From Poa pratensis (Eukaryota; Streptophyta; Magnoliopsida; Poales; Poaceae), in assembly GCA_947311845.1 (NCBI GenBank), contig CAMZMU010000059.1:56468617-56532616 (forward strand): a DNA stretch of 64,000 nt, given 5' to 3'. Numbering within the stretch: position 1 is the first letter of the stretch; each line of letters opens with the position of its first letter. Position numbers and translations under genes: made by a program. Shown in pieces: positions 24,401 to 34,679 of the stretch. The notes beneath the pieces were generated by a model, which did no database searches, was not told the origin of the DNA, and saw only the letters and a list, made by a program, of their open reading frames with translations.

Positions 24401-27049
24401 GCGTTGCCGTTGCCACAGAGGTGTCAGCCTTTGAATCAGCATCCGAAGAAATCCCTGAAATTTCATTTATATCTACACGCAAAACACATCTTCAGTTATA
24501 ACACATAACTGAAAAGATTATTCAACAGATCATTATAATTACTGAACACGCAGATGCGCTCATGTCCTAATTGCCCAAGATTATAGGTGATATCAACCAA
24601 AGATAAGTTAACTAATAGATGAAAATTCCTAGGCCCGTGCTGCCCTTTAGTTAATTCTATCTTTTCCTACCAAAAATATTCTTGCCTGTTTGAACACAGG
24701 TTACATGCACACACAAAAATATGTCATCCTAATTTCTACCGAACCTATCCGTAGAATTAACATTCCAAATGAAGAAAGCATGGACATAAGACAATGAGAT
24801 TGGATTAAACTTAAATCCTAGATTATGATCAACATGGACAGATGAGATTTGTTTTACATATTCTCTACAAAAATTATCTCCCAGGAGTTAATTTACATGA
24901 CTAAACAGAGTTACAACAAAATTTAGTAACAATATTGGAAATACTTAAACATTAAGTACGACAATAATTAGTTTGCATAATTGAACAGAGTTATAGGTTA
25001 GCAGCAACAATTGCCATTTATGATATTTACTGACTGTTTTAACAAACAAGTTACATTCTAATTTCTGTTGAACGTATCAGGTTGAATTAACATTTTGAAC
25101 GAAGAAAGCATGGGCATAAGACAATGAGCTTGGATTTTAACTTAAACCAGATAATGATCAACATGGTCTGATGGCAAAATAATTTCACATGTTCGTTAAA
25201 ATGCTCAACTCTTAGGAGTTAATTTACAAAACTAAACAGAGTTACAACATAACAACAGTACTGGACATATTTAAGCATTAAATAGGTCAATAAAAAGCTT
25301 CATAACTGAAAAGAGTACAAAGGTCACAGCATCAATTACCATATGTGATATTTCCAAAGGTAGAGTAGGCCACAGTGTACGACATGTCATAGTACAGATC
25401 TTTGCCGGCCGCTATTTGGGCTTTTGCTTCCAGATCAAGCTAAAACGTGGAGTTAAAAAAGTGAGAACCATTTTATTAAGGAGGGGACACACAGTTCTGA
25501 ACAAGAGCACTAACCTTGGGATCGACTTGCACTATTTTAGCCTTGGACAGAATACAGTCAAGCGGGTTGTCGTTGCTCTCGTCAGAGAGGAAGACCCGCT
25601 TGGGATCATGACTATGATCATCAACCAATTTCGCGGTCGAGATCACCGTGTCCTCCGGTAGAACCAACGGCAGTTGAAGTACTTGACGTGGTCTTTTCCC
25701 TCAAAAAGTTCTATGATTCTACCAACGAAATGAGGCTTTCCTTCCCCAGCCTAAACATGAACAATGTCAGGAATGAAAAAACCTATGCAAACATCTAACA
25801 TATAGCAAGGATATTTTACATCAGCAGAAACCATATTCACGGTGAAAGGTGTCGTATGGATGCAGTTTGGTACCAAAAATGCCATTAAGCAATGCAAGCT
25901 GAGGTGTAAATTCATTTTTTACAAAGAACTAGGGTATGTATGATTGTGGCACAGTTAAGAACCAATAGCAGACAGGAAGCATAATGGCAATCACATGAGG
26001 AGGTGCGGAAACAGAGCATTACACATCTATCATCAAGTATTTCACAGCAGCATGCATAACCGCTATGGCATGCGTTGTTGAAAAGAAGCATTATGATGAC
26101 AGCCTAATAAAAAAGAAATCATAACAGCAAGCATAACAGCAGTCACATGAGTTGTGGAGGCAGAACACTAGCATGGAAATTCTAAAAGATAGCGAGGATT
26201 CTTTTATGGCAGCAGCCATATGCAGTCCTAATTGGGTACCAGAAATGCATCTAAGCAAGGCAAGCAGACGCGGGAAAAAAAATCAACAGCGAACTAGAGT
26301 AGTCATGCTACTGGCGTAACTAACAATGATGATGGGATCATCGCTTTCACAGCAGGCGCACAACTGAATCACATGACAGAGTAATACCATGGCATGGCAT
26401 GGCAGCCTAAACAGTAACAATGATGAAAGGAGGAACCATTCCTTAGCAGCAAGCATAAGTGGAAACATGTAAAAGATATCGAGGATTTGACAGCAGCAAC
26501 CATATTCACAATGGAAGATGATGCAATTTGGTATCAGGAGTAGCATTAAGGAAATTTCATAGCAAGAACAAAGAAGTACAGTACCAATGACTGTGGCACA
26601 ACTACGGAACAGAGGATTTACAGCATCGAAACCAGAGGTGTGGAGGAAGATGATTACCGCTACATACACATCATCACCCAGTCTATAGAGGATTCCTTCC
26701 ACCTTGGCTGCCCGGTAATGGCAGCGCGCCTTCACCTCCACCCTCCTCCTCCCCATTCCTGCCCAGACAAACGCAAATGCAGAAACAGCATTCAGCACAC
26801 ACACTCAAGAGAGAGAGAGAGAGATCCGGGAATAGAGACGGGCGTCAGCTACCTCTTGGCAGCCGCCGGGGCACGCTGGTAGCGTTTGGGAAACCTGGCC
26901 TTTGTCGGCGGGGATGGGATTCCAAACAAACTCGGGCGTACGCCCCCTTTCCTTCGGCGCTTGGTCACGGCGGGCAGCGGCTCGTCGTCGAACCTCCGCT
27001 TGCGGGTCGACGCCGGCGCGTCGGCGGGGGGACGCGAGCTCGGCGCCAT
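21488..27049 (-). CDS. CMT: Chromomethylase (BAH + chromo domain DNA cytosine-5 methyltransferase), one frame break in exon 3
   Basis: Nineteen exons: 27049-26853, 26748-26658, 25750-25515, 25439-25340, 24472-24318, 24232-24167, 24077-23865, 23782-23724, 23617-23551, 23459-23130, 23044-22976, 22886-22800, 22732-22645, 22526-22405, 22325-22221, 22140-22097, 22014-21945, 21820-21717, 21617-21488 (TAG). The product would be about 778 residues. Order of parts: basic N-terminus, BAH domain (YRLGDDVYV...[12 protein letters not shown]), motif I ([15 protein letters not shown]), chromodomain ([14 protein letters not shown]...[16 protein letters not shown]), motif IV with catalytic Cys ([10 protein letters not shown]), [31 protein letters not shown] and [13 protein letters not shown]. 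Family members bind H3K9-methylated nucleosomes and maintain CHG methylation in the nucleus. The short N-terminus suggests a CMT1/CMT3-type gene. Exon 3 loses frame near 25656 between CRWFYR and EDTVIS; the exon sum is one base short of a multiple of three. The exon 2 acceptor is uncertain by 3-6 bases. Intron 12 has a GC donor. Confidence 0.88.
24620..25335. repeat. Two diverged tandem copies inside chromomethylase intron 4
   Basis: Blocks near 24720-24960 and 25050-25290 share 'gaagaaagcatgg/ggcataagacaatgag', 'aggagttaatttaca' and 'aaacagagttacaac' in the same order, offset about 330 bp. This explains much of the 867-bp intron. Confidence 0.75.
25800..26560. repeat. Three diverged tandem copies inside chromomethylase intron 2
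   Basis: Blocks near 25803-25900, 26187-26270 and 26476-26550 share the order 'gaggatt...cagcagc/aaccatat...ggtaccagaaatgc' followed by 'aagcaa'. The 909-bp intron appears to have grown by local tandem duplication. Confidence 0.65.
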
Positions 27050-28854
27050 TGCTGACCCTCGCTAGCAATCGGGTTGTGGTCGATTTGGGGAAGGAGGACT
27101 GGTGGGGCCCGCGCGCAGTGGGAGGGAATGTGTTGCGATGTGAGCTTTTCGGAGAGGGCCGGCGATGATGGTTTGAATTTTAAGGATTTTTCACCGCTCT
27201 AGTTAGGGCTCATTTTAAAGGATTTGTAGAGAATTGAAATCCTATACAATTTTTTTTGTCGAAAGTCAGTTTAATTCCTAGGATCATGTCTCATAGGAAA
27301 TATTCCTATAAGAATCTTGTAGTATAAATTTTACATGAGGTTTCTCTTCCCATAGAAAAATTCCTTCACCACAATTAAAAGGAAATTTCTCTCTCCATAT
27401 GATTCAACTAGACATGACATGTCAATTCTATAGATTTCCTATTACAACATTTTTCAAATCAAAGGACCACTTAATCTCTCTAGACGGTTGACCGCTTCTA
27501 GTACTACCGAAAATCCCCGTTCCCAATTATTTACCCCTTATCTTGTCGGTGTCGGTTGTCGGCCCAGAACAAATATCATGTAACCAAATCAAATGAGAAG
27601 CCCCAAAAGAACTAGGCCTAAGTCTCTCACCCGATCTGCTCCTCGTCGAGCACATCGACCCCTAGCCCGCCTCCCGTCCCTACGCCGCCCCACACCACCC
27701 CGCCATTCCCCATCGACCCCCAGCTCGCCTCCATCTTCCCGTACTTATGCCCCCCGTTGCCCAACTATCACCAGCTCGCTTCCTCTCTAGCTTGCCTCAA
27801 CCCCGTCGGCACCTCTATGCCCCCCTGCCCAACACCACAACGCATGCTACCTCTCTACGTTACCGTGACCCGTCCCTTCATCTCTAGGCCATGGAGACCC
27901 CCTCGTATACGCCCGCCTCACCCTCTCGGAATCCCACCACCTACACCACCTCCTCGCCCGCTGCCCTACCACTCCCACCTCAAAGTTCATCGACAACACA
28001 TCTTAAAAGTAACCCATGGACATCACACATGGGTTATAAAACAGACGAACAACATTATCTTCAACGATGAAATCGAAGACACAGATTGTTTCCTCCTTCG
28101 GTCCAAAGACATTCACAATGTCAGCACACGCAATCGTTAAGATCCCCATATTCCTAGTGTTTCCTTCTTCAGCAAAACTTCATGATCAACATTGGAGAAC
28201 GTGCAGAAGATGTCTATCGGTAATCCTTGTTCAATGCCAAGGTCCATGAGGTGATCCGTTGTGAACCTCGCTGAAATGTACTAAAATGGAAATAAATAAC
28301 ACACGATTGGTACAGTAGTTTTGACTTAGTTTTCTAACCGTTTATCATAATTTAGCAAATGATATACTGTTGAAAATCTAACGAAATTCCGCATCCTTTC
28401 ATCTTACATCGTTTCTCAAATTCATTATAGTTTTAAAATAATTTTAAAATACTCAATCTGTACAAATCGTAGCGAAACTATTTTGTGGATATTTTCCAAA
28501 CCATTTATCGGAATGAAGCAAATGATATGCTATTAGAAAGCTATTGAATTGCCCAACGTTTGTTTTACGGTTTTTCCCAATTCGTCATCTACTTAAAGTA
28601 ATCTCAGAAATAATCTAATATGTCTGTAAGATATAAGAGGGGGAGGAAGAGGGCATACCAGGCAAGGAGAGAGGAATCTGCCATCGCTGGTGGTAAATCC
28701 GTCGCGACCGAGACGCAATCCCGGCTGGAGATAGAAATAGGGCAGGGGCAAGCGGCCAATTTTGAGGGGAGGCGTGGGCGACGGCGCCGCCCGTCGCTGC
28801 CTGCCTGATTCGACCCGACCTAGCCACACGCTCTATGAAGGCTGCAGTCCAAGT
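27050..28854. other. 5' flank of the chromomethylase gene and low-complexity sequence
   Basis: 27050-27170 is the GC-rich proximal promoter or leader. 27180-27480 is AT-rich and resembles a MITE ('aaaggatttgtagagaattgaaatcct' at one end, 'aatcaaaggaccactt' at the other), but no clean terminal repeat or target duplication was found. 27590-28140 is C-rich sequence that opens proline-rich frames with no recognisable product. 28300-28600 holds two weak repeats around 'agcaaatgatatrctrtt' (R = A or G). Confidence 0.4.
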
Positions 28855-29220
28855 TTTTTTTTGCAAGGTAATACGATTCTCATTGATAAATAAAGGACAA
28901 GATACAAAGCACGTACACACCGATCTTACAGATCTGTAAAGATAGGATAATCCTATGTGACAAACCAACGCCTATCACTCTCCTTCGGCACCACCAAAGC
29001 AGACACCAAAGTGAAGCGAGACAGATCACCTCTTCACCCGAGCTCGACGCGGCTCCATCGCTGATCAGCAGCTTTACGGACCTCCAAAGTAGTTTGCCAG
29101 AAGCAAAACCATTGTCGTTGAACGAATCAGACCGGGGCAACATGTCCCCGGACACGTCATCGAACTCCAGAACTGATACTCCTCCCTTCGACGGCGAGGC
29201 CACGAGGGTATACTCCAAAT
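28855..29220 (-). mobile_element. Probable 3' end of a non-LTR retroposon
   Basis: A run of T at 28854-28864 followed by 'gcaaggtaatacgattctcattgataaa' is, on the minus strand, a retroposon tail ending in poly(A). The layout matches the three better-defined minus-strand retroposons in this window. No convincing target duplication was found, so the right edge is approximate. Confidence 0.5.
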
Positions 29221-31480
29221 TATCCTACAAATATTCCTCCACGTTTATCGTATTTTCGACGCTACAAAATGAGTGTGTTATTCTCTGGACAATATTTAAT
29301 TCCAAAAAAATTAAGAAAAATAAAAGGTACCATCAACTCATCGAAAAAAAATAGCGAGAGTCATGTCGCTGTAACACGTTCCTAACCGACGAAGGACAAC
29401 ACATGGCCTGCCTAGTCGTGACTACCAAGGGCTCTCATTTCCTTCTCCGCCTTCTCTCTCATCCCTTCTTTGTTTGAGAGTCGCAAGTGTCAAGTGTCAC
29501 CCCGGCGCTTCACGCCCATCTCCTCTAGCGGCTCTACCGGCCGGAGTGAATGGGAGAGGAGGTCGGGGCCCCTCTTGTGAATAGCTTCTCTAGTAGTTGT
29601 AGGATTAGATTAGGGGTGCCTTTCGTTGTTGTGTATGGTGTTATGCTGATGCTATGGAGGTGCTCTATGTTGTGTACGATACATGGCGTCGTGTCACCGT
29701 CGATCTCCTCCGGTCTCCCTCCATGGTGGAGGCCACGGGAAGGGAGCGGATTTCGCGTAACTGGGATTCTGGTTAGGGGGATTCCCTTCCCCGTTATTGC
29801 TCTCTTGATGATGGGAAGGGAAGGTGGTGGTGGGATCTGTCCTGACCTACCTGCGACGAGCATGCAGGGATATCTTAGTGCATCATTACGTTGGGAATCT
29901 TCTACAGCGACATGTGTTAGTTGCTGCTTCTGTCGTGGTGCTGCAACTGGGAGTCCATCCTTTGTAGCAATCTCGTCGTCGACTATTCTGGCAGAAGGGC
30001 GGCCACTTCCCGTTGGTTGCCGAATTATGTTGATGGCACAAGGTCTTCTTTAACCTCCAATAATGGTAGCCCTTCAACGCCAGCGAGATTTTGCTCTTGC
30101 GGCAGCGATAGAAAGTGGATAGTTCGAGGTGTTGTGGTGGCTGATCTCGTTAGCAAGCATGATGGAGATGGAGATGGAGCTGGACCTGCAATTTCTGTAT
30201 GAGGACCTTCGACCTTCGTGTACAAAAAAATACAAATGTGGGGAGGTTATCTGGCTGGTGTGGAGATGGGGCAGGTTGCCAGCCTGCTCTGGTTACCTTT
30301 GTGAATAGGGCTAGGGTTAGGTTGTGCTTGTCCTTTGGGGTGACTAGCGTTATGCTGCTTTTCTAGTTGTTCCTGGGGCTTGCGAACAGCGCGAGAGTGC
30401 GTCTTTCCTCTCCGGCGGTGGCGTCCTTGTTGAGCGGCGGCAACCGGAGCGGGATCTGACGGCAGTCTTAATACACTCGTTCTTGGGCCTTCAGTCTTGA
30501 AGGCTTCGGCTGGTGTAAGAGTTGTGCTTGCTGCTGCACTTCCCCTCTTCCTCAGACATCAATGAGATGGAAGCGAGGCGGCGTGGGGTGGTGCTTCATT
30601 TCGCCATGCATGGTGGGGATTGGCATCGGCATCAGCGACTTTCATTCCCTCATTGCATCGACCTTCATTAGCTGCTGGAGAACCGGTTCTTCAAAATTCC
30701 CTCTAGCAAGCTCCTCTGGGCAGATAGGGTGGTTCTCCGACTTTTACAAGCTTCACCGGAATTTCCTGGGCGCCCTCCTTGAACCTCCCGACGGTAGACC
30801 CTCACTCTCTTGCCTAAAAGATGGGAAGATCGTGGCCGGAGATGGTGGCAATAACGCATCGTTGGCGAGGTCGCAGTTCGCCTAGAGCAGATTGCGTTTA
30901 TGTTTTTGTCTGGGGTCATACATGTAATTTGCAAGAACATGGTTATAATTTTTCTTTCCTTCAAATCCTAATTACAGTGTTGTTTCAGTTTTGTTAACTA
31001 ATGCCCGTTTCGAAATCTTATGATCCCTTCGCTTGTTCAAAAAATAAGTTAATATAGGAGCCAAAGTGATGGGTAAGAGTTGACCACGCTTGAGCGTGCG
31101 GGTGCGGGTCAACCAGACAAACTGGTTTGTGCTGAAAAAAAGGCTTTTTGAAACCGTGATGTGGCAGGCTATAGCCCGCTATCCGGAATTCCGGATATGT
31201 ACCTATCCCGCTATCCGGATGAAAATTTACAGCACGGAATAATTCGTGACAAAAAAGTTATAGCAGGTGTAAAAGCCGGAATGCACTTTTTTTAAGCACT
31301 GTTTTTTCTTGAGAAAATCTTTTCGCGAGTGAATAAAAGAAGGAAACCAGAATTGTTTGTGCGTAAAGACATGGCCGTGTGAGTGGGCTTCCTTGTTGGC
31401 CTTAATTCGGGTCGATCTGGAACTTAGAACGCACTCGGAATAGTAATTCGATACGAAGACGGCCGCGCCTACGTTTTACG
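29221..31480. other. Unassigned region with GC-rich exon-like stretches
   Basis: 29450-30220 is GC-rich with an open frame of 167 codons (29550-30053), but the frame contains no known motif and overlaps equally long frames on the other strand. 30230-31000 looks like old retroelement sequence. Around 31140-31230 short palindromic pieces such as 'ctatccggaattccggat' recur. No product can be supported. Confidence 0.4.
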
Positions 31481-31484
31481 CACG

Positions 31485-31494
31485 TTAATATAAG
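31485..31494 (+). promoter_or_regulatory. TATA box of the gene starting at 31537
   Basis: The sequence ttaatataag lies 43 bases before the start codon, in a GC-rich region, at a distance that allows a very short 5' leader. Confidence 0.5.
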
Positions 31495-31536
31495 CCGATG
31501 GCCGTGTGAGTACCGTCGACACCACGCGACGGAACC

Positions 31537-32409
31537 ATGGCGGCGGCACTTGGACAGGTGGCGAGAAGCATGCTCCAGCGATCATCGGCGGCCGCGGCGG
31601 CGCAACGACTCCGGCTTCTGCCGACGCGCCTCGTCCACGGCGGCGGTTCGCCGTCCACCTTCTCCGCAGCTGCTGCCGAGGTATGTAATTGAGCTTTATT
31701 ACGCTTCTAACTGGCAATGTATATGTTCCCTGACGATAATTGCAGAACCATAGATTGCTAAGTTGGCCGATCTTTCATATATGAAGTTTCTGTATCTATT
31801 TTCCTTAAAAAAAGAAATAATTTCATGTCTCTCGATGGGCAGAGGCCGACATCGTTGCCGGATCTGCACCGGAGGAAACAAGAGCTGTCGGAGGAGCTGT
31901 ATGACGTGGTGGCGGAGATGGAGAAGAGGATACTTGGCAAGCACTACAAGCCACGTGGCGTCATCTTCAAAACCAGGACCTCAGAACTGCTCGGTGTCAT
32001 CACCGAACATGTCGATCCTAGACCAAATGACTCCGACTGGTACATATAAGAACATCTTTCTCTAACTTGCTACGTACATTGATGAATTTCGTTAATGGTA
32101 ATGTGTAATACAAAAGAAAAATATTAGTATCTAAAAAGCCTGCAAAAAGGGGACCGGAAACAAGGTAGTGAGTTAGGGCAAAATTTGTTCTATTTTTTCA
32201 TGCATTGGCTAACATAATATTTTTCTGCATGGTCTATCCTTGGATGCAGGCGTTGGTTTCGAGGAAGACAAAGGATCGAGAATGGGTTGGCGTCGATCGT
32301 GAGTGTCGGGTTCTTCTACTGCACCTGCTTCCATGATTTCCACGAGATAGGAGATTGGCTAGCTCCCAAAGAGACTTCTCTTTCTTCAGAAGAAGAGAAG
32401 GGGCAGTAG
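31537..32409 (+). CDS. Small protein of unknown family, likely mitochondrial; paralogue of the gene at 58065
   Basis: Three exons: 31537-31680, 31843-32039, 32250-32409 (TAG), total 501 nt, 166 residues. Introns are phase 0 and phase 2. The N-terminus (MAAALGQVARSMLQRSSAAA) is rich in Ala, Arg and Ser and lacks acidic residues, like a mitochondrial presequence. Exon 2 begins with a charged, probably helical stretch (DLHRRKQELSEELYDVVAEM). The exon 2/3 junction reads RPNDSDW/RWFR, and the paralogue reads RPDCPQW/RWDR at the same point. Exon 3 has a hydrophobic patch (ASIVSVGFFYCTCF) and an acidic tail. Intron positions, phases and junction residues agree with the second gene, so common descent is clear even though overall identity is low. 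I do not recognise the family and propose no function. Confidence 0.75.
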
Positions 32410-33713
32410 AATTTATCTTACTTCATTTTGTTAGGATTCCTGGAAAATTTGAGTTTCGATGCTAAATACTTGGGTATGTTGAAATGTTTTAAACTAGGGA
32501 TTCTCCATTTGTGTTTGTAGAGGCACCGTCCATAATTTATTGAGAAACCTGTCAAGGAGGGCAGTACGTTCCTTTTGGATTTGTGCTTATGCTTAAGCCG
32601 GATGGGTTTCGGTGGGAGGAAACGAAGCTCCTAGAAACTGTTTGGGAGATTTCTTTTGATTTCGTGTAATTTTTCCCTATTTGTTGTGAGATGTCTATAA
32701 TGTCACTGAATTTGGTACGCACACTAAATGAAGAGATAAAGAGATGACATCTTAGGTTTGCTACTTTTTAGTGGAAAATAAGCTAGTAATAGAAAAAAAT
32801 GAAAAGGAAAATGACAATAAAAACTTCTTGTCGTGCATTTCTGATATAGGTAATCAATAATCAGTTATCTATTCGTAAGTTACAACAAGAACAGATTCCG
32901 AATAATCTCCGCTCACATCAGATTAATCCCCAAGAACTGATACACAGGAGAAATTCCCTAAAAGTGAAGCAAAAAAAAAACAGAAACATGAGGCTATAGA
33001 GCCATGCAGTGATGTGAAACCTGCATCTAGCCCTATGTATAATCACTACGGTGGGCCGATTTTACCAGCTAGGCTTCGTCAGGCTCGAGCCTACCCTCCA
33101 TTTTACCTAATTTGTTTTATCAAATATACATGTTCAGCGTTACGGATGCAACTTATCTTTACTGATAGCCCAATGGGTAAATATATAATATACATGACTT
33201 GAGAAATAATTAAATAATATATAGACTTATACGGACTTCTAGACTAATACTAATACTCCTTCACACTCATAGTTTAGCCACGGTTTGAGCTTTCTGGCTG
33301 TCAGTTCAGCGTTATCGACATGATTAAGAGGGAGAAACTAAGCAACAAACCATTTTTTTCAGTTACCTTTCGTAGCTGGGCTTGATGGTGTGTCCCATTA
33401 ATGGTCCTGCCAAGATTGCCTTACGGAGTAGACGAGAGGTACATCAGTCATCAGCCAAACCCGATCGGTTTCGCTCTTGGGCCAACGATGCACGGCGCGG
33501 CCGATTGCTTGGTTGCAGCTACGCAGCAGTATTGGCTAGCGCCTGATTATGCTGCAAAATATCCCCAAGTCAGCTAAAACAACTGAATCATCTATATTGA
33601 GTACAAAGTTTGATTGAGCGTCCTGTAGTTATGTGACTGAGTACCATATATAGTTAGGGAGGCGGCGTTTTGGTAGTACGAAATGGATTTCCGATATAGG
33701 GAGGCGGCATTTT
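32410..33713. other. 3' flank and intergenic sequence, nothing recognised
   Basis: AT-rich sequence following the gene. No open frame with recognisable content and no repeat termini were seen. Confidence 0.4.
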
Positions 33714-33880
33714 GGGTAGTAGGAGCATCTATTCCCATTACGAAAACAAAAATTAAAAATATTTTAAAACGTTTATGTGCCGCATAAAATATTTGTTTGT
33801 ACACCCGGATTTTTTTTGAATTTTTTTGACGTTTTGAAAATATATTTTCAAACAGTGGGGAGTAGATGCTCCTACTACCC
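33714..33880. mobile_element. Small MITE with 24-bp terminal inverted repeats
   Basis: The left end gggtagtaggagcatctatt and the reverse complement of the right end (gggtagtaggagcatctact) agree except for one base, and the match continues a few bases inward. The element is 167 bp with an AT-rich centre. Flanks are 'ggcatttt' and 'gaaatggatt', with no clear short target duplication. A 'gaaatggatttccgatata' type sequence occurs both just upstream and just downstream. Confidence 0.75.
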
Positions 33881-34310
33881 GAAATGGATTTCTGATATAA
33901 TTACTATTTTTGTTCACATAAGTTGATGTTGAAACGAAACAAATACATGCATGATAGATTTCTACAAAATTTCGTTGTTCCAAACAGAGTCATTGTAGCT
34001 AGAATCTGGAAAGTGCAGTGTGTATATTCATTTATGTTGTCGCCAAGGTGAACCTGAATTTCTTATTGTGGCGTTTTTGCATTAGTTCATTTGCAAGTTC
34101 ACAAGCTCGCAGGGTCAACTAGATATTCTTGTAAATAAGTTCAAATTTTTAGGGCGACAACTTAGTGTAATTAAGTCGCCACGTTTACTGGAACATTCGG
34201 AAAAAAGAAGTTCATCGTCAGCTTTCAGAAATCACTGTAAACATGCAAAAGATGAACCAACTTCATTGTCTCAAAAGGAAGAGCGGCGTTCTGGGCTATC
34301 TCTCTAAATA

Positions 34311-34679
34311 CTAAGCTCCCTGAGATTTGTGCCCTCTCTTTCTCCCACATGTACACATCATGGTAGATCCACTTAGCTCACTTTATTTACTAATTTAGTT
34401 CATAGTTTTAAATTGAGTTTGAATAAGCTCCCTAAGATTTGTGTCCTCTCTTCTCCCACATGTTCACATCATGGTAGACCCCACTTAGCTCACTTTATTT
34501 ATTAATTTAGTTCATAGTTTTAAATTGAGTTTAAAAAAATTCGACTCGATATATATCATCTCCTTCTTCCACATGTCCACATCATGGTAGTTCCAGCTTA
34601 GCTTACTTTATTTATTAATAGTTCATAGTTTTAAATTGATTTGAAAATATTCTTCTAATAACTAAGCTCTCTAAAAAGT
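34311..34679. repeat. Three tandem copies of a ~120-bp unit
   Basis: Each unit carries 'ctcccacatg..cacatcatggtag', then 'cttagctcactttattta' and 'ttcatagttttaaattga'. Copies start near 34311, 34425 and 34555. The third ends next to the TGTGGCG start of the LTR-like sequence. Confidence 0.8.

Noticed and set aside
27180..27480. Possible MITE upstream of the chromomethylase
   Set aside because: Ends look MITE-like, but inverted pairing was too weak and no target duplication was found.
27593..28140. Proline-rich frames that look like an extensin-type gene
   Set aside because: No signal peptide and no regular SPPP motif; the frames follow from C-rich low-complexity sequence.
29550..30053. 167-codon frame as a gene
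   Set aside because: No motif, no splice context, and an overlapping frame of similar quality on the other strand.
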